From Bradyrhizobium tropiciagri (GTDB lineage: Bacteria > Pseudomonadota > Alphaproteobacteria > Rhizobiales > Xanthobacteraceae), in the NCBI RefSeq assembly GCF_001189845.1, contig NZ_LFLZ01000006.1, positions 62,001-126,000 of the forward strand: a stretch of DNA of 64,000 nucleotides. Reading direction: 5' to 3'. Shown here piece by piece: positions 15,664-25,411 of this stretch (position 1 is its first letter; every line of letters starts with the position of its first letter). The notes below the pieces were generated by a model, which ran no database searches, was not told the origin of the DNA, and worked only from the letters and a program-made list of their open reading frames with translations. The position numbers and the translations under genes were made by a program.

Positions 15664-17244
15664 CTAATTCACCTGCCGGTCCTTGCCGACCCAGTACGGT
15701 TCACGCAGGCTCCGCCGCAAAATCTTGCCCGACGGGTTGCGCGGCAGCGCCGGGATGAAGTCGACCGATTTCGGCGTCTTGTAGCCCGCGATGCGCTCGC
15801 GGGTGAAGTTGATGATGTCGGTCGCGGTAGCCGTCTTGCCGGGCTTCATCACCACCACCGCCTTCACCGCCTCGCCCCATTTGTCGTCGGGGATGCCGAT
15901 GACAGCGGCCTCCGCCACGTCAGGATGGTCGCACAGCGCGCTTTCGACTTCGGCCGGATAGATGTTCTCGCCGCCGGAGATGATCATGTCCTTGATGCGG
16001 TCGTGGATGTAGAGATAGCCATCCTTGTCCATGTAGCCGGCATCGCCGGTGCGCAGCCAGCCGTTGCCGTCGATCGTCTTTGCGGTGGCCTCGGGCAGAT
16101 TCCAGTAGCCCGCCATGTTGGAGCCGGAGCGGGTGGCGATCTCGCCGACCTCGCCCGGCGGCAGCGGCTTGCCGTTCTCGTCGAGGATTGCGAGTTCGAC
16201 GCCGGGCAGCGCCTTGCCGGCCGAGCGCATCCGCTCGAGCCCCTCGATATGATCCTCGGGCGGCAGCGCGACGATGGTGCCGGTGGTCTCGGTCATGCCG
16301 TACATCTGCACGAAGCCGCATTTGAAGACCTCGATGCACTCCTTCAGCAGCGCCGCCGGGATCGGGGAGGCGCCATACAGCATGTATTTCAGGCGGGAGA
16401 AGTCGACCTGCCGCGCGCGCGGCTGCCGCACCACGAACTGCATCGCTGCCGGCACCATGAACAGTTTGGTGATGCCGGACTGCTCGAAGAAATCGAGCAC
16501 CTTGGTCGGATCGAACTCGCGCGCGATCACGCCGCGGGCGCCGTGATAGAGCCCCATCACGCCCCAGCCGGAGCCGCCGATGTGGAAGATCGGCATCGCG
16601 ACCAGCGAGACGTCGTCGGTGGTCCACCGGTTCCATTCCGGCTTCTCGGCCTCGTTGCCGCTCTGCACGAGATTGAGGAAGTTGGCGTGCGACAGCATCG
16701 CGCCCTTCGGCTTGCCCGTGGTGCCCGAGGTGTAGAGCTGGATCGCGATATCCTTCGGCTCGATCGCAATGCGCGGGTCGTCGCCGCTCTGCGCATCGCG
16801 CCAGGCGAGAAAATCGGGCCATTCCGGCGCGCCGCCCTCGGTGGTGATGATGGTGCGGACGCTGGGCAGCTTGTCGGCAATGTTGCGCGCCTGGGTGATG
16901 AATTCGGGACCGACGAACAGCACCGGCGCCCTGCAGTCGTCGACGATGAAGGCGACCTCGGGGCCGGCGAGGCGCCAGTTCACCGGCGCCATCACCACGC
17001 CGGCCTTCATCGCGCCCATCAGGAGCTCGAAATAGAAGTCGCTGTTCTTGCCGAGATAGGCGATGCGCTCGCCCTTCTTGACGCCCATCGCGATCAGTGC
17101 GTTTGCGACGCGGTTGGTCTTGATGTCGAACTCGGCGAAAGAGGTTTGCCGGCCCTCGAACTCATAGGCCAGCGCATCGCCGCGGCTCTTCGCGCGGTCG
17201 CGCACCATGTCGGCAAGGTTGCTCAATTTCGGTGCGTCGGACAT
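15664..17244 (-). CDS. AMP-dependent acyl-CoA synthetase (fatty acid-CoA ligase type)
   Basis: A 526-residue ANL-superfamily ligase activating a carboxylic acid to its CoA thioester with ATP. Core motifs are YTSGTTGKPKGAMLSH (P-loop), YGMTETTGTIV, GYMDKDGYLYIHDRIKDMI with the hinge Asp, and the catalytic Lys in PSGKILRRSLREPYW. The ATG at 17244 has GGGGGAAAC upstream; the longer frame starting at 17307 is rejected. It is convergent with the GFA gene. Its neighbours (SDR, crotonase, second ligase) suggest activation of a long or branched acid or a terpenoid acid; the sequence does not decide. Confidence 0.92.
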   Translation of the reverse strand: MSDAPKLSNLADMVRDRAKSRGDALAYEFEGRQTSFAEFDIKTNRVANALIAMGVKKGERIAYLGKNSDFYFELLMGAMKAGVVMAPVNWRLAGPEVAFIVDDCRAPVLFVGPEFITQARNIADKLPSVRTIITTEGGAPEWPDFLAWRDAQSGDDPRIAIEPKDIAIQLYTSGTTGKPKGAMLSHANFLNLVQSGNEAEKPEWNRWTTDDVSLVAMPIFHIGGSGWGVMGLYHGARGVIAREFDPTKVLDFFEQSGITKLFMVPAAMQFVVRQPRARQVDFSRLKYMLYGASPIPAALLKECIEVFKCGFVQMYGMTETTGTIVALPPEDHIEGLERMRSAGKALPGVELAILDENGKPLPPGEVGEIATRSGSNMAGYWNLPEATAKTIDGNGWLRTGDAGYMDKDGYLYIHDRIKDMIISGGENIYPAEVESALCDHPDVAEAAVIGIPDDKWGEAVKAVVVMKPGKTATATDIINFTRERIAGYKTPKSVDFIPALPRNPSGKILRRSLREPYWVGKDRQVN

Positions 17245-17337
17245 GTTTCCCCCGTGACGTCTTGTTTTGTTTGCGCGGAGTGTGGCCGCATCGCGCGGGA
17301 AAAACAATACGGGGTGAGCGACGATGATGTCTCAACG

Positions 17338-17457
17338 TCGTCCTGGCGAAAGCCAGGACCCATTGCCACGAATGCAAGTGAGGCGCGACGTTGCGGCCAC
17401 GGCGTGCGCGATCGCGCACAGCGGTGGTTATGGGTCCTGGCTTTCGCCAGGACGACG
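17338..17457. repeat. Intergenic palindromic repeat, family C copy 2
   Basis: CGTCCTGGCGAAAGCCAGGA followed by CCCAT, then ATGGGTCCTGGCTTTCGCCA followed by GGACGAC. This is a variant with CCTGG cores instead of CCCGG, compensated on both arms so that pairing is kept. Confidence 0.85.
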
Positions 17458-17484
17458 GCAGTGGTTGAGGCGCAAGCGCGGGCC

Positions 17485-18360
17485 TTAACCCCGCGCCGCG
17501 CGATCCTTCTCGTTCTGGGCCCTGATCGACTCGCGCGCCTTGGTCCAGTCGTTGTCGCTCCAGTCGCGGAGCTGGTAGAAATTGCCGCCCATCGCGAGCG
17601 CCTGCGCGCCGTCCATGGCGATGGTCTCGCCGTTGATCCAGTCGCAGCCGCCGGAGATCAGGAACACCGCGAGGTTCTGCAGCTCCTCCATGGTGCCGAC
17701 ACGGCCCATCGGGTTCATCGCCTTGGTGCGCGCACCAGCCTCGTCGCCGGGCTTGATCCGCTTGCTCATGCCCTCGGTCGGAATCTCGCCGGGCGCGATG
17801 GTGTTGAGGCGGATGCCGTGGCGGCCCCATTCGATCGCAAGCGACATGGTCATGGCGTGGATCGCCGACTTGCTCATCGCCGACGGCACCACGTAGGGCG
17901 AGCCATTGCGCACCCAGGTCACCGTGATCGACACCACGTTGCCGCGATGCCCGCCGGCAATCCAGCGTCGGCCGACCGCGTGCGTCACGTAGAAGGTGCC
18001 GTGCATCACGATGTTGGCCACCGCGTCAAAGCCTCGCGCGGACAGCTCTTCCGAGCGCGAGATGAAATTGCCGGCGGCGTTGTTGATGAGATCGGTGAGG
18101 GGACCGCTGGTGGTCCAGATCGCGTCGATCATCTCGTCGACCGCCATGGCATTGCGGATGTCGACGCCGTGGCTGACCACGCGTCCGCCATGCTCGGCCA
18201 TCAGCTCGGTGGCGGTCTCGTCGCAGACACTCTTGCGGCGGCCGCAGATATGCACCTCGGCGCCGAGCTGGAGGAACCGCGAGGCCATGGCCTTGCCAAG
18301 GCCGGTGCCACCACCGGTTACCAGGATGCGCCGCCCGGCAAGAAGCTGATCAGAGAACAT
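17485..18360 (-). CDS. SDR family protein, 2,4-dienoyl-CoA reductase-like
   Basis: A 291-residue SDR. The NADPH loop TGGGTGLGKAMA and the segment NNAAGNFISRSEELS are those of bacterial and peroxisomal 2,4-dienoyl-CoA reductases. At the usual YxxxK site it reads PSAMSK, with Ser in place of the catalytic Tyr and the Lys kept; this also agrees with dienoyl-CoA reductases, which do not use the SDR Tyr. It would remove awkward double bonds in unsaturated acyl-CoA. ATG at 18360 sits next to GGAGGAAACG; a GTG 12 bases earlier overlaps that ribosome site. It is divergent from the crotonase at 18462, with a 101-base shared promoter gap. Confidence 0.87.
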   Translation of the reverse strand: MFSDQLLAGRRILVTGGGTGLGKAMASRFLQLGAEVHICGRRKSVCDETATELMAEHGGRVVSHGVDIRNAMAVDEMIDAIWTTSGPLTDLINNAAGNFISRSEELSARGFDAVANIVMHGTFYVTHAVGRRWIAGGHRGNVVSITVTWVRNGSPYVVPSAMSKSAIHAMTMSLAIEWGRHGIRLNTIAPGEIPTEGMSKRIKPGDEAGARTKAMNPMGRVGTMEELQNLAVFLISGGCDWINGETIAMDGAQALAMGGNFYQLRDWSDNDWTKARESIRAQNEKDRAARG

Positions 18361-18461
18361 CGTTTCCTCCACGGGGGTTGTCAGTTAATTGGTCGATTGA
18401 CTAAAAGCGGACAACGGCCTTTCTGTAAAGCGCCAACTCAAGGAACACAGCGGAGGGAATG

Positions 18462-19271
18462 ATGGAAGATCGCGTTTCGATATCGATTTCAGACGGTATC
18501 GCCGATGTCCGCCTGGTACGGGCCGACAAGATGAACGCGCTCGATGCCGCGATGTTCGAGGCATTGGTCGCCGCAACCGACCGACTTTCCAAGGAAAAAT
18601 CCGTTCGGGTGGTGGTGCTGTCCGGCGAGGGCCGGGCGTTTTGCGCCGGCCTCGACATGGGCCGGTTCGCCGCCATGAAGGATGGCGGTAACGGGGTGCC
18701 GGGCGGCGAGAAGCGCGATCTGACGATCCGCACCCACGGCAAGGCCAATTTTCCGCAGCAGGCAGTCTGGGGCTGGCGCCAGCTCCCGGTGCCTGTCATC
18801 GCCGCGGTCCACGGCGTCGCCTTCGGCGGCGGCTTCCAGCTCGCGCTCGGCGCCGACATGCGCTTCCTCTCAACCTACGCACGGATGTCGATCATGGAGA
18901 TCAAGTGGGGTCTCATCCCCGACATGGCGGGCACGCCGATCCTCGCGAGCCTCGTGCGCGACGACGTCCTGCGCGAACTCACCTATACCGGCCGCATCTT
19001 CTCGGCGCAGGAAGCCCAGAGCTACGGCCTCGCCACCCGGGTCTGCGACGATCCGCGCGCCGCCGCGCTCGAGGTCGCGCGCGAGATCGCCGGCAAGAGC
19101 CCGGATGCGATCCGTGCCGCCAAGCGCATGCTGAACAATCTGTCGGTCGATCCAGCGGCCGCACTGCTTGCGGAATCCGTCGAGCAGCAGAAGCTGCTCG
19201 GCAGCCCGAACCAGACGGAGTCCGTGCGCGCCAATCTGGAGAAGCGTGCGCCGAAGTTTGCGGATGTGTGA
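18462..19271 (+). CDS. Crotonase/enoyl-CoA hydratase family protein
   Basis: A crotonase of 269 residues. Oxyanion-hole motifs are SGEGRAFCAGLDMGRF and HGVAFGGGFQLALGAD. The catalytic region reads MSIMEIKWGLIPDMAGTPIL, with Glu and Asp at both possible acid positions, so hydration or isomerisation is feasible. Two ATGs are adjacent (18459 and 18462); the second is chosen because GGAGGG is then 4 bases away instead of 1. It is followed on the same strand by an acyl-CoA ligase gene 131 bases on, with repeat D between. Confidence 0.9.
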   Translation: MEDRVSISISDGIADVRLVRADKMNALDAAMFEALVAATDRLSKEKSVRVVVLSGEGRAFCAGLDMGRFAAMKDGGNGVPGGEKRDLTIRTHGKANFPQQAVWGWRQLPVPVIAAVHGVAFGGGFQLALGADMRFLSTYARMSIMEIKWGLIPDMAGTPILASLVRDDVLRELTYTGRIFSAQEAQSYGLATRVCDDPRAAALEVAREIAGKSPDAIRAAKRMLNNLSVDPAAALLAESVEQQKLLGSPNQTESVRANLEKRAPKFADV

Positions 19272-19284
19272 TGACGGCCGCAGT

Positions 19285-19364
19285 GTCATTCCGGGGCGAT
19301 GCGTAGCATCGAACCCGGAATCTCGAGGTTCCGGGTCTGGTCCTTCGGACCATCCCGGAACGAC
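19285..19364. repeat. Intergenic repeat, family D copy 1
   Basis: GTCATTCCGGGGCGATGCGT then AGCATCGAACCCGGAATCTC, GAGGTTCCGGGTCTGGTCCT and TCGGACCATCCCGGAACGAC. Several nested hairpins. Other copies are at 26334 and 41733. Confidence 0.85.
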
Positions 19365-19402
19365 AACTTGACTTCGAACCGACACAAGATCGGACAACGA
19401 CA

Positions 19403-20947
19403 ATGGAAACGTCCAAACCATTCCTCGGCATCATCAGTGGCGAGCGCCGGCGCGATCACGCTGCGGTGGCCGAGCGCACTGAGCGCATCGCCAGCGGCCT
19501 GAACAAACTCGGCGTCAAGCCGGGCGACAGTGTCTGCATGCTGATGCGCAACGACATCGCCTTCATCGAGGCCGCCTACGCCGCGATGCGGCTCGGTGCC
19601 TATGGCGTGCCGATCAACTGGCACTTCAAGCCGGAAGAGATCAACTACGTGCTGACGGATTCCGGCACGCGCGTCCTGATCGGCCATGCCGACATGCTGC
19701 ATCCGCTGCGCGGCGCGATCCCCGCCGACGTCACCGTGCTCAGCGTGCCGACGCCGCCGGAGATCCTCGCGAGCTACAAGATCAATCCCGATCATCTCGC
19801 GACGCCGGATTTCGCGATCGATTTCGAATCCTGGCTGGCGCAATTCCCGCGCTATGACGGCCCTGTCGTGCCGCAGCCGCAGAACATGATCTACACCTCG
19901 GGCACCACAGGTCATCCGAAGGGCGTGCGCCGCTTCGCGCCGACGCCGGAGCAGACCGCGAATGCGGAAGCCATGCGCGCGATGATCTACGGTCTGAAGC
20001 CGGGAGCGCGCGCGATCCTGCCCGGACCGCTCTACCATTCCGCGCCGAACTCCTTCGGGCTGCGCTCGGGCAAGCTCGGCGGCGCGCTGGTGCTGATGCC
20101 GCGATTCGACGCGGAGGAGTTCTTGGCGCTGATCGAGCGCGACAGGATCGACACCATCTTCATGGTGCCGACGATGTTCATCCGCCTGATGAAACTGCCC
20201 GAGGAGGTGCGCAGGAAGTACGACATGTCGTCGCTGCGCCACATCATCCACGCCGCCGCGCCGTGCCCGGCCGATGTCAAGCGCGCCATGATCGAATGGT
20301 GGGGGCCGGTGATCTACGAATTCTACGGCTCGACCGAGTCGGGCGCAGTGACGTTCGCGACGTCGGAAGATGCGCTGAAGAAGCCGGGAACGGTCGGCAA
20401 GATCTCGCCCGGCGCCGAGCTTCGCTTCATCGGCGACGACGGCCGCGAGGTGGCGCAGGGCCAGATCGGCGAGATCTATTCGCGGATCGCGGGCAATCCC
20501 GATTTCACCTATCACAACAAGTCCGAGAAGCGCGCCGAGATCGACCGGCAGGGATTCATCACCTCGGGCGACGTCGGCTATATCGACGCCGACGGCTACG
20601 TCTTCATCTGCGACCGCAAGCGCGACATGGTGATCTCGGGCGGTGTCAATATCTACCCGGCCGAGATCGAGGCAGTGCTGCATGCGGTGCCCGGCGTGCA
20701 CGACTGCGCGGTGTTCGGTATCCCCGATGCGGAGTTCGGCGAGGCGCTGATGGCCGTGGTCGAGCCGCAGCCGGGCGTCACACTCGACATCGCCTCGGTC
20801 CGTGCGCAGCTGAAGGTCGCGCTGGCCGACTACAAGGTGCCCAAGCACGTCGAGATCCAGACCAACCTGCCGCGCGAGGATTCCGGAAAAATCTTCAAGC
20901 GCCGGCTGCGCGACCCCTATTGGGAGCGGGCGGGGCGGAGGATCTAG
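19403..20947 (+). CDS. AMP-dependent acyl-CoA synthetase
   Basis: A 514-residue ANL ligase. Motifs are YTSGTTGHPKGVRRF, YGSTESGAVTFAT, GYIDADGYVFICDRKRDMVI and the C-terminal SGKIFKRRLRDPYW with the catalytic Lys. The N-terminus is shorter than in FadD and resembles mycobacterial-type and bile-acid-CoA-ligase-like synthetases. With the crotonase just upstream it forms a small plus-strand unit. It shares the end motif RRLRDPYW / RRSLREPYW with the ligase at 15664 but is otherwise clearly a different subgroup. Ribosome site weak (CAACGACA). Confidence 0.92.
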   Translation: METSKPFLGIISGERRRDHAAVAERTERIASGLNKLGVKPGDSVCMLMRNDIAFIEAAYAAMRLGAYGVPINWHFKPEEINYVLTDSGTRVLIGHADMLHPLRGAIPADVTVLSVPTPPEILASYKINPDHLATPDFAIDFESWLAQFPRYDGPVVPQPQNMIYTSGTTGHPKGVRRFAPTPEQTANAEAMRAMIYGLKPGARAILPGPLYHSAPNSFGLRSGKLGGALVLMPRFDAEEFLALIERDRIDTIFMVPTMFIRLMKLPEEVRRKYDMSSLRHIIHAAAPCPADVKRAMIEWWGPVIYEFYGSTESGAVTFATSEDALKKPGTVGKISPGAELRFIGDDGREVAQGQIGEIYSRIAGNPDFTYHNKSEKRAEIDRQGFITSGDVGYIDADGYVFICDRKRDMVISGGVNIYPAEIEAVLHAVPGVHDCAVFGIPDAEFGEALMAVVEPQPGVTLDIASVRAQLKVALADYKVPKHVEIQTNLPREDSGKIFKRRLRDPYWERAGRRI

Positions 20948-20961
20948 GGCCGCAAAGAAAC

Positions 20962-21095
20962 CCGTCGTCCCGGGCAAGCGAAGCGCGACCCGGGACCCCT
21001 AACCACAAATCTCCGAGCTGCCCACGGCTGTGGCCCCAACTCGCTTCAACCGCAGTCGTCTGTGGTTATGAGTCCCGGCTTTCGCCGGGACGACG
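20962..21095. repeat. Intergenic palindromic repeat, family C copy 3
   Basis: CGTCGTCCCGGGCAAGCGAA to GACCCGGGACCCCTAACCAC, then GTGGTTATGAGTCCCGGCTT to CGCCGGGACGAC. It precedes the PEP carboxylase gene. Confidence 0.8.
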
Positions 21096-21188
21096 CTGGT
21101 GTGTGTGTGCACCGCGCAAGTTCATCTTGCGCTGCGGCAAAAAAAGCGCACACTCGGGAGGAGCCGGGCAGCCTCTGGAGTCCACGCC

Positions 21189-23996
21189 ATGTCTCCCCAG
21201 ACTTTGCCTCCCCAAACCATGCCCTCCGAGACCGAAATCCGTGCCAAGCGCGCTGCGGAGGTCCAGGCGCAGGAGGAGGATGCACGGCTGCGGAACGACA
21301 TCCGGCTGCTAGGGCGCGTGCTGGGCGACACCGTGCGGGACCAGGAAGGGGCCGACGTGTTCGAGCTGGTCGAGCGCATCCGCCAGACGTCGGTCCGGTT
21401 CCACCGCGACGAGGACAAGCTGGCGCGGCGGGAGCTCGAGGGTATCCTCGACGGCATGTCGATCGCGGAGACGCTGCGGATCGTCCGCGCCTTCAGCTAT
21501 TTCTCCCACCTCGCCAACATCGCCGAGGACCAGAACAACATCCGCCAGATGCGCAGCCGCGGCCCGAGCGGAGCGCCGCGGCCGAGCACGCTGGAGCAGA
21601 CGCTGGTGCACGCCCGTCAGGCCGGCATCAGCCCGGCCGACCTGCGCAGCTTCTTCAAGGGCGCGCTGGTCAGCCCGGTCTTGACCGCGCATCCGACCGA
21701 GGTCCGCCGCAAGAGCACGATGGACCGCGAGATGGAGATCGCGGATCTGCTCGACCGCCGCGAGCGATTGCAGATGACGCCGGAGGAGAGCGAAGCCAGT
21801 GACGAGCAGCTCCGCCGCGCCGTCGTGACGCTATGGCAGACCAATCTGCTGCGCCGGACCAAGCTGACCGTGCTCGACGAGGTCGCCAACGGCCTGTCGT
21901 TCTACGACTACACCTTCCTGCAGGAGGTGCCGCGGCTGCATTGCGCGCTGGAGGACCGGCTGAACAAGGAGGGCGGCGAGGCCGGCGATCTCGCCTCGTT
22001 CCTCAGGATGGGAAGCTGGATCGGCGGCGATCGCGACGGCAATCCGTTCGTCACCGCAGAGGTGATGCGCGGCACGCTGCGGCTGCAGTCGAGCCGGGTG
22101 CTCAGCTTCTATCTCGAGGAACTGCACGCGCTCGGCGCCGAGCTGTCGCTGGCAGCGCATCTCGCCGACGTCTCCGAGGAGCTGCGGATCCTTGCCGAGC
22201 GTTCGCCCGACACCTCGCCGCATCGCAGCGGCGAGCCGTATCGCCTGGCGGTCTCCGGCATCTATGCGCGGCTCGCAGCCACCGCGACGCGGCTCGAGGT
22301 CGAGACCACGCGGCCGCCGGTCGGCAAGGCCGAGCCCTATGCGACTGTCAGGGAATTCCAGGCCGACCTCGACGTGCTCGACCGCTCGCTGATCGCGAAC
22401 AATTCCGGCGTGATCGCGCGCGGCCGGCTGCGGCAGTTGCGGCGCGCGGTGGATTGCTTCGGCTTCCATCTGGCGCGGCTCGATATCCGCCAGAACTCGG
22501 CGGTGCATGAGCGCACGGTCGCCGAGCTGCTCGATACCGCCAATCCCGGCATGTCCTATCTGGCGCTCGGCGAGGATGCGCGCGTCAGCCTGCTGCTCGG
22601 CGAGCTGCGCAGCGCGCGGCCGCTGGCCTCGCCCTTCGTCAAATATTCCGAGGAGACCCAAAGCGAGCTCGCGGTGTTCCGCGCCGCGGCCGAGGCGCAC
22701 GCCAAATTCGGCCCCGAGGTGATCTCCCAATGCATCATCTCGATGTGCCAGGGCATGTCCGACATGCTCGAGGTCGCGGTGCTCTTGAAGGAGGTCGGGC
22801 TGGTCAATCCGTCCGGCCGCAGCGCCGTCAACATCGTGCCGCTGTTCGAGACCATCGAGGACCTGCAGGCTTCGAGCGGCATCATGGACCGCATGCTGGT
22901 GCTGCACGACTATCGCAAGCTGGTCGACAGCCTCGGCAGCGTGCAGGAGGTGATGCTCGGCTATTCCGACAGCAACAAGGATGGCGGCTTCGTCACCTCG
23001 GGCTGGGAGCTCTACAAGGCCGAGATCGGCCTCGTCGAGGTGTTCGAGCGCCACGGCGTGCGGCTGCGCCTGTTCCACGGCCGCGGCGGCTCGGTCGGCC
23101 GCGGCGGCGGCCCGAGCTATGATGCGATCATCGCACAGCCCGGCGGCGCGGTGAACGGCCAGATCCGCATCACCGAACAGGGCGAGATCATCTCGTCGAA
23201 ATATTCCAATGCCGAGGTCGGCCGCAGCAATCTGGAGATCCTCGCCGCGGCAACGCTGGAAACCAGCCTGCTGCAGCCGCGGCAGAGCGCGCCGCGCCCC
23301 GAATATCTCAAGGCGATGGAAGAAATCTCCGCGCTCGCGTTCAAGGCCTATCGCGGGCTCGTCTACGAGACCCCGGGTTTCGCCGACTACTTCTGGGGCT
23401 CGACTGTCATCAACGAGATCGCGACGTTGAACATCGGCAGTCGTCCGGCCTCGCGCAAGAAGACCCGCGAGATCGAGGACCTGCGCGCGATTCCCTGGGT
23501 GTTCTCCTGGGCGCAATGCCGGTTGATGTTGCCCGGCTGGTATGGCTTCGGCGCTGCGGTCGAGAGCTGGATCGCTGAGCATCCGGAGCAGGGCATGCCG
23601 TTCCTGCAGGAGCTCTACCGGGAATGGCCGTTCTTCCGCACGCTGCTGTCCAACATGGACATGGTGCTGGCGAAGAGCTCGATCGCGATCGCCTCGCGTT
23701 ATGCCGAGTTGGTGCCTGACGTCGCACTGCGCGAAAAGATCTTCGGCGAGATCCGCCGCGAGTGGCATCTGTCGATCGAGACGCTGCTCGACATCATGGG
23801 GCACGATCGGCTGTTGCAGGGCAACCCGCTGCTGGAGCGCGGCATCCGCAACCGCTTCCCTTACATGGATCCGCTCAACCATGTGCAGGTCGAGCTGTTG
23901 AAGGAACATCGCGCGCAGAACCCCGATGAGCAGGTGCTGCGCGGAATTCAGATCACGATCAACGGGATTTCGGCGGGGCTGCGAAACAGCGGCTAA
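21189..23996 (+). CDS. ppc: Phosphoenolpyruvate carboxylase
   Basis: A 935-residue enzyme carboxylating PEP with bicarbonate to oxaloacetate, an anaplerotic reaction of the cytosol. Diagnostic motifs are [14 protein letters not shown] with the catalytic His, [57 protein letters not shown] and the C-terminus [14 protein letters not shown]. All are intact. ATG at 21189 is preferred; the open frame extends 30 codons further upstream into non-conserved sequence. Length is normal to slightly long. It is monocistronic, flanked by repeats C3 and B3. It restores oxaloacetate when acetyl-CoA from the surrounding acid-degrading genes is oxidised, though proximity need not mean shared control. Confidence 0.97.
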   Translation: MSPQTLPPQTMPSETEIRAKRAAEVQAQEEDARLRNDIRLLGRVLGDTVRDQEGADVFELVERIRQTSVRFHRDEDKLARRELEGILDGMSIAETLRIVRAFSYFSHLANIAEDQNNIRQMRSRGPSGAPRPSTLEQTLVHARQAGISPADLRSFFKGALVSPVLTAHPTEVRRKSTMDREMEIADLLDRRERLQMTPEESEASDEQLRRAVVTLWQTNLLRRTKLTVLDEVANGLSFYDYTFLQEVPRLHCALEDRLNKEGGEAGDLASFLRMGSWIGGDRDGNPFVTAEVMRGTLRLQSSRVLSFYLEELHALGAELSLAAHLADVSEELRILAERSPDTSPHRSGEPYRLAVSGIYARLAATATRLEVETTRPPVGKAEPYATVREFQADLDVLDRSLIANNSGVIARGRLRQLRRAVDCFGFHLARLDIRQNSAVHERTVAELLDTANPGMSYLALGEDARVSLLLGELRSARPLASPFVKYSEETQSELAVFRAAAEAHAKFGPEVISQCIISMCQGMSDMLEVAVLLKEVGLVNPSGRSAVNIVPLFETIEDLQASSGIMDRMLVLHDYRKLVDSLGSVQEVMLGYSDSNKDGGFVTSGWELYKAEIGLVEVFERHGVRLRLFHGRGGSVGRGGGPSYDAIIAQPGGAVNGQIRITEQGEIISSKYSNAEVGRSNLEILAAATLETSLLQPRQSAPRPEYLKAMEEISALAFKAYRGLVYETPGFADYFWGSTVINEIATLNIGSRPASRKKTREIEDLRAIPWVFSWAQCRLMLPGWYGFGAAVESWIAEHPEQGMPFLQELYREWPFFRTLLSNMDMVLAKSSIAIASRYAELVPDVALREKIFGEIRREWHLSIETLLDIMGHDRLLQGNPLLERGIRNRFPYMDPLNHVQVELLKEHRAQNPDEQVLRGIQITINGISAGLRNSG

Positions 23997-24011
23997 GGTG
24001 GTGATGCTAAC

Positions 24012-24100
24012 GCCGTCATTGCGAGCGCAGCGAAGCAATCCATTGGGCCGCAAGCGGTGAGATGGATTGCTTCGTCGCTTCGCTCCTCGCAACGACGACG
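24012..24100. repeat. Intergenic palindromic repeat, family B copy 3
   Basis: CCGTCATTGCGAGCGCAGCG to GAAGCAATCCAT, and ATGGATTGCTTCGTCGCTTC to CTCGCAACGACG. It fills the gap between the convergent ppc and SMP-30 genes and could act as a bidirectional transcription stop. Confidence 0.85.
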
Positions 24101-24113
24101 GAAGGCAAGTCCT

Positions 24114-25226
24114 TCAGCAGTTATGCGCGCCCCGCGTCTCCACATACACCGCGTAGAGCGACTGGCTTGCGGTCATGAACAGGCGGTTGCGCTTCTTGCC
24201 GCCGAAGGTGAGGTTGGCGCAGGTCTCCGGCAGCAGGATCTGGCCGATGCGTTGGCCGTCGGGTGCGAACACCTGGACGCCGTCATAGCCCGGTCCGACC
24301 CAGCCGGCGCCGACCCAGATGTTGCCGTCGATGTCGACACGCATGCCGTCCGGGAAGCCCGACTTGCCGTCCAGCGTCATGTCGATCAGCGTGCGTGGGT
24401 TGGAGAGCTTGTCGCCGTTGAGGTCGTACTGCCAGACGATGTTCTTGGCGTTCGGATAATGCGTGATGCCGGTATCGCAGACATAGACCTTCTTGTAGTC
24501 GTGGCTGAAGGCGATGCCGTTCGGCTTGAACGGTTCGTCGCAGACCTTGGTGATCTGTCCGGTCGTGGCGTCGATGCGATAGACCGCTTCTTTCTGGTAA
24601 GGCTGGTTCGAGCCGGTGTTGGCGCGCTGGCCCTCATAGATCGAGACCGCGCCGTAGCCGGGATCGGTGAACCAGATCGACTTGTCGTTCGGATGCACGA
24701 CCATGTCGTTCGGCCCGTTGAGCTGCTTGCCGTTGGCCTGCTCCGCCAAGGACGTGACGGTTCCGTCGTGCTCGTAGCGCACCAGCCGCGTGCGCTCGGC
24801 GGTGATCTGCCGTCCCTCGAAATCGAAGGTCGAGCCGTTGGCTTCGTTCGACGGCTTGTGGAACTGCTCGGAGATGTGGCCGTCATCGTCGAGATAGCGC
24901 AACTGCCGGTTGGCCGGGATGTCGCTCCACACCAGATACTGGCCCTGCGCATTCCAGGCCGGGCCTTCCGCCCAAAGACAGCCGGTGTACAGCCGCTTGA
25001 TTGCGGTGTTGCCGACCTTGGCCTTGAAGCGCTTGTCGTCGATCACGACGATATCCGGATCGGGATAGCGCTGCGGTTCCGCGTTGCGGCCGTAGTCGCG
25101 AGCGGATGCATCCGACGCCGCCATCGCGGTTGCAGCAAGCGCGGTTGCGCCGCGCAAAATGGTTCGACGGTCGAACGCCTTCGTTCCGTCGCTCTCGTGT
25201 TGCTCTGTGTTGCTTGGATTTGTCAC
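24114..25226 (-). CDS. SMP-30/gluconolactonase/LRE family protein, Tat-exported
   Basis: A 370-residue six-bladed beta-propeller lactonase-like protein. The start is GTG at 25226, with GGGAGGAC about 6 bases upstream; the longer frame has no family match. A twin-arginine signal FDRRTILRGATALAATAMAA followed by SDASA predicts export folded to the periplasm. Likely metal ligands are Glu in CLWAEGPAWN, Asn in LNGPNDMVVHP, Asn in KPNGIAFSHD and Asp in GFPDGMRVDIDGN. Known relatives hydrolyse sugar lactones or organophosphates. It lies downstream of the SDR/thiolase/DUF35 run but is separated by a terminator-like hairpin, so it probably has its own promoter. Confidence 0.9.
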   Translation of the reverse strand: MTNPSNTEQHESDGTKAFDRRTILRGATALAATAMAASDASARDYGRNAEPQRYPDPDIVVIDDKRFKAKVGNTAIKRLYTGCLWAEGPAWNAQGQYLVWSDIPANRQLRYLDDDGHISEQFHKPSNEANGSTFDFEGRQITAERTRLVRYEHDGTVTSLAEQANGKQLNGPNDMVVHPNDKSIWFTDPGYGAVSIYEGQRANTGSNQPYQKEAVYRIDATTGQITKVCDEPFKPNGIAFSHDYKKVYVCDTGITHYPNAKNIVWQYDLNGDKLSNPRTLIDMTLDGKSGFPDGMRVDIDGNIWVGAGWVGPGYDGVQVFAPDGQRIGQILLPETCANLTFGGKKRNRLFMTASQSLYAVYVETRGAHNC

Positions 25227-25324
25227 GAAAGTCCTCCCAGGTTTCTTGTTATCGGGGAGGACGATCATGCGCCCGCAATTCTGGCACAATGCGGGCACGC
25301 TATGAAGAAACAACCAAAGAGTGT

Positions 25325-25352
25325 GTCGCCTCCGCCGTTTCGCGGAGGCGAC
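25325..25352 (-). terminator. Terminator-like hairpin
   Basis: GTCGCCTCCGC and GCGGAGGCGAC form a perfect 11-bp GC-rich stem with a 6-base loop. On the minus strand a moderately T-rich stretch (TCTTTGGTTGTTTCTTC) follows. It is 45 bases beyond the stop of the minus-strand SDR gene. There is no long T-run, so intrinsic termination is only likely. Confidence 0.5.
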
Positions 25353-25378
25353 TATTCATAAAACTGTCAGATCGAAGT

Positions 25379-25411
25379 TCAGATCGGATCCCAAGCTCAG
25401 ATCGGATCCCA
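25379..25411. repeat. 18-bp tandem duplication over a stop codon
   Basis: TCAGATCGGATCCCA occurs at 25379-25393 and again at 25397-25411. The second copy holds the stop and last four codons of the minus-strand SDR gene; the first copy lies just beyond it. Confidence 0.8.

Noticed and set aside
21831-24092. A 753-codon minus-strand open frame across ppc
   Set aside because: It is the mirror of the phosphoenolpyruvate carboxylase coding bias; ppc motifs are intact on the plus strand.
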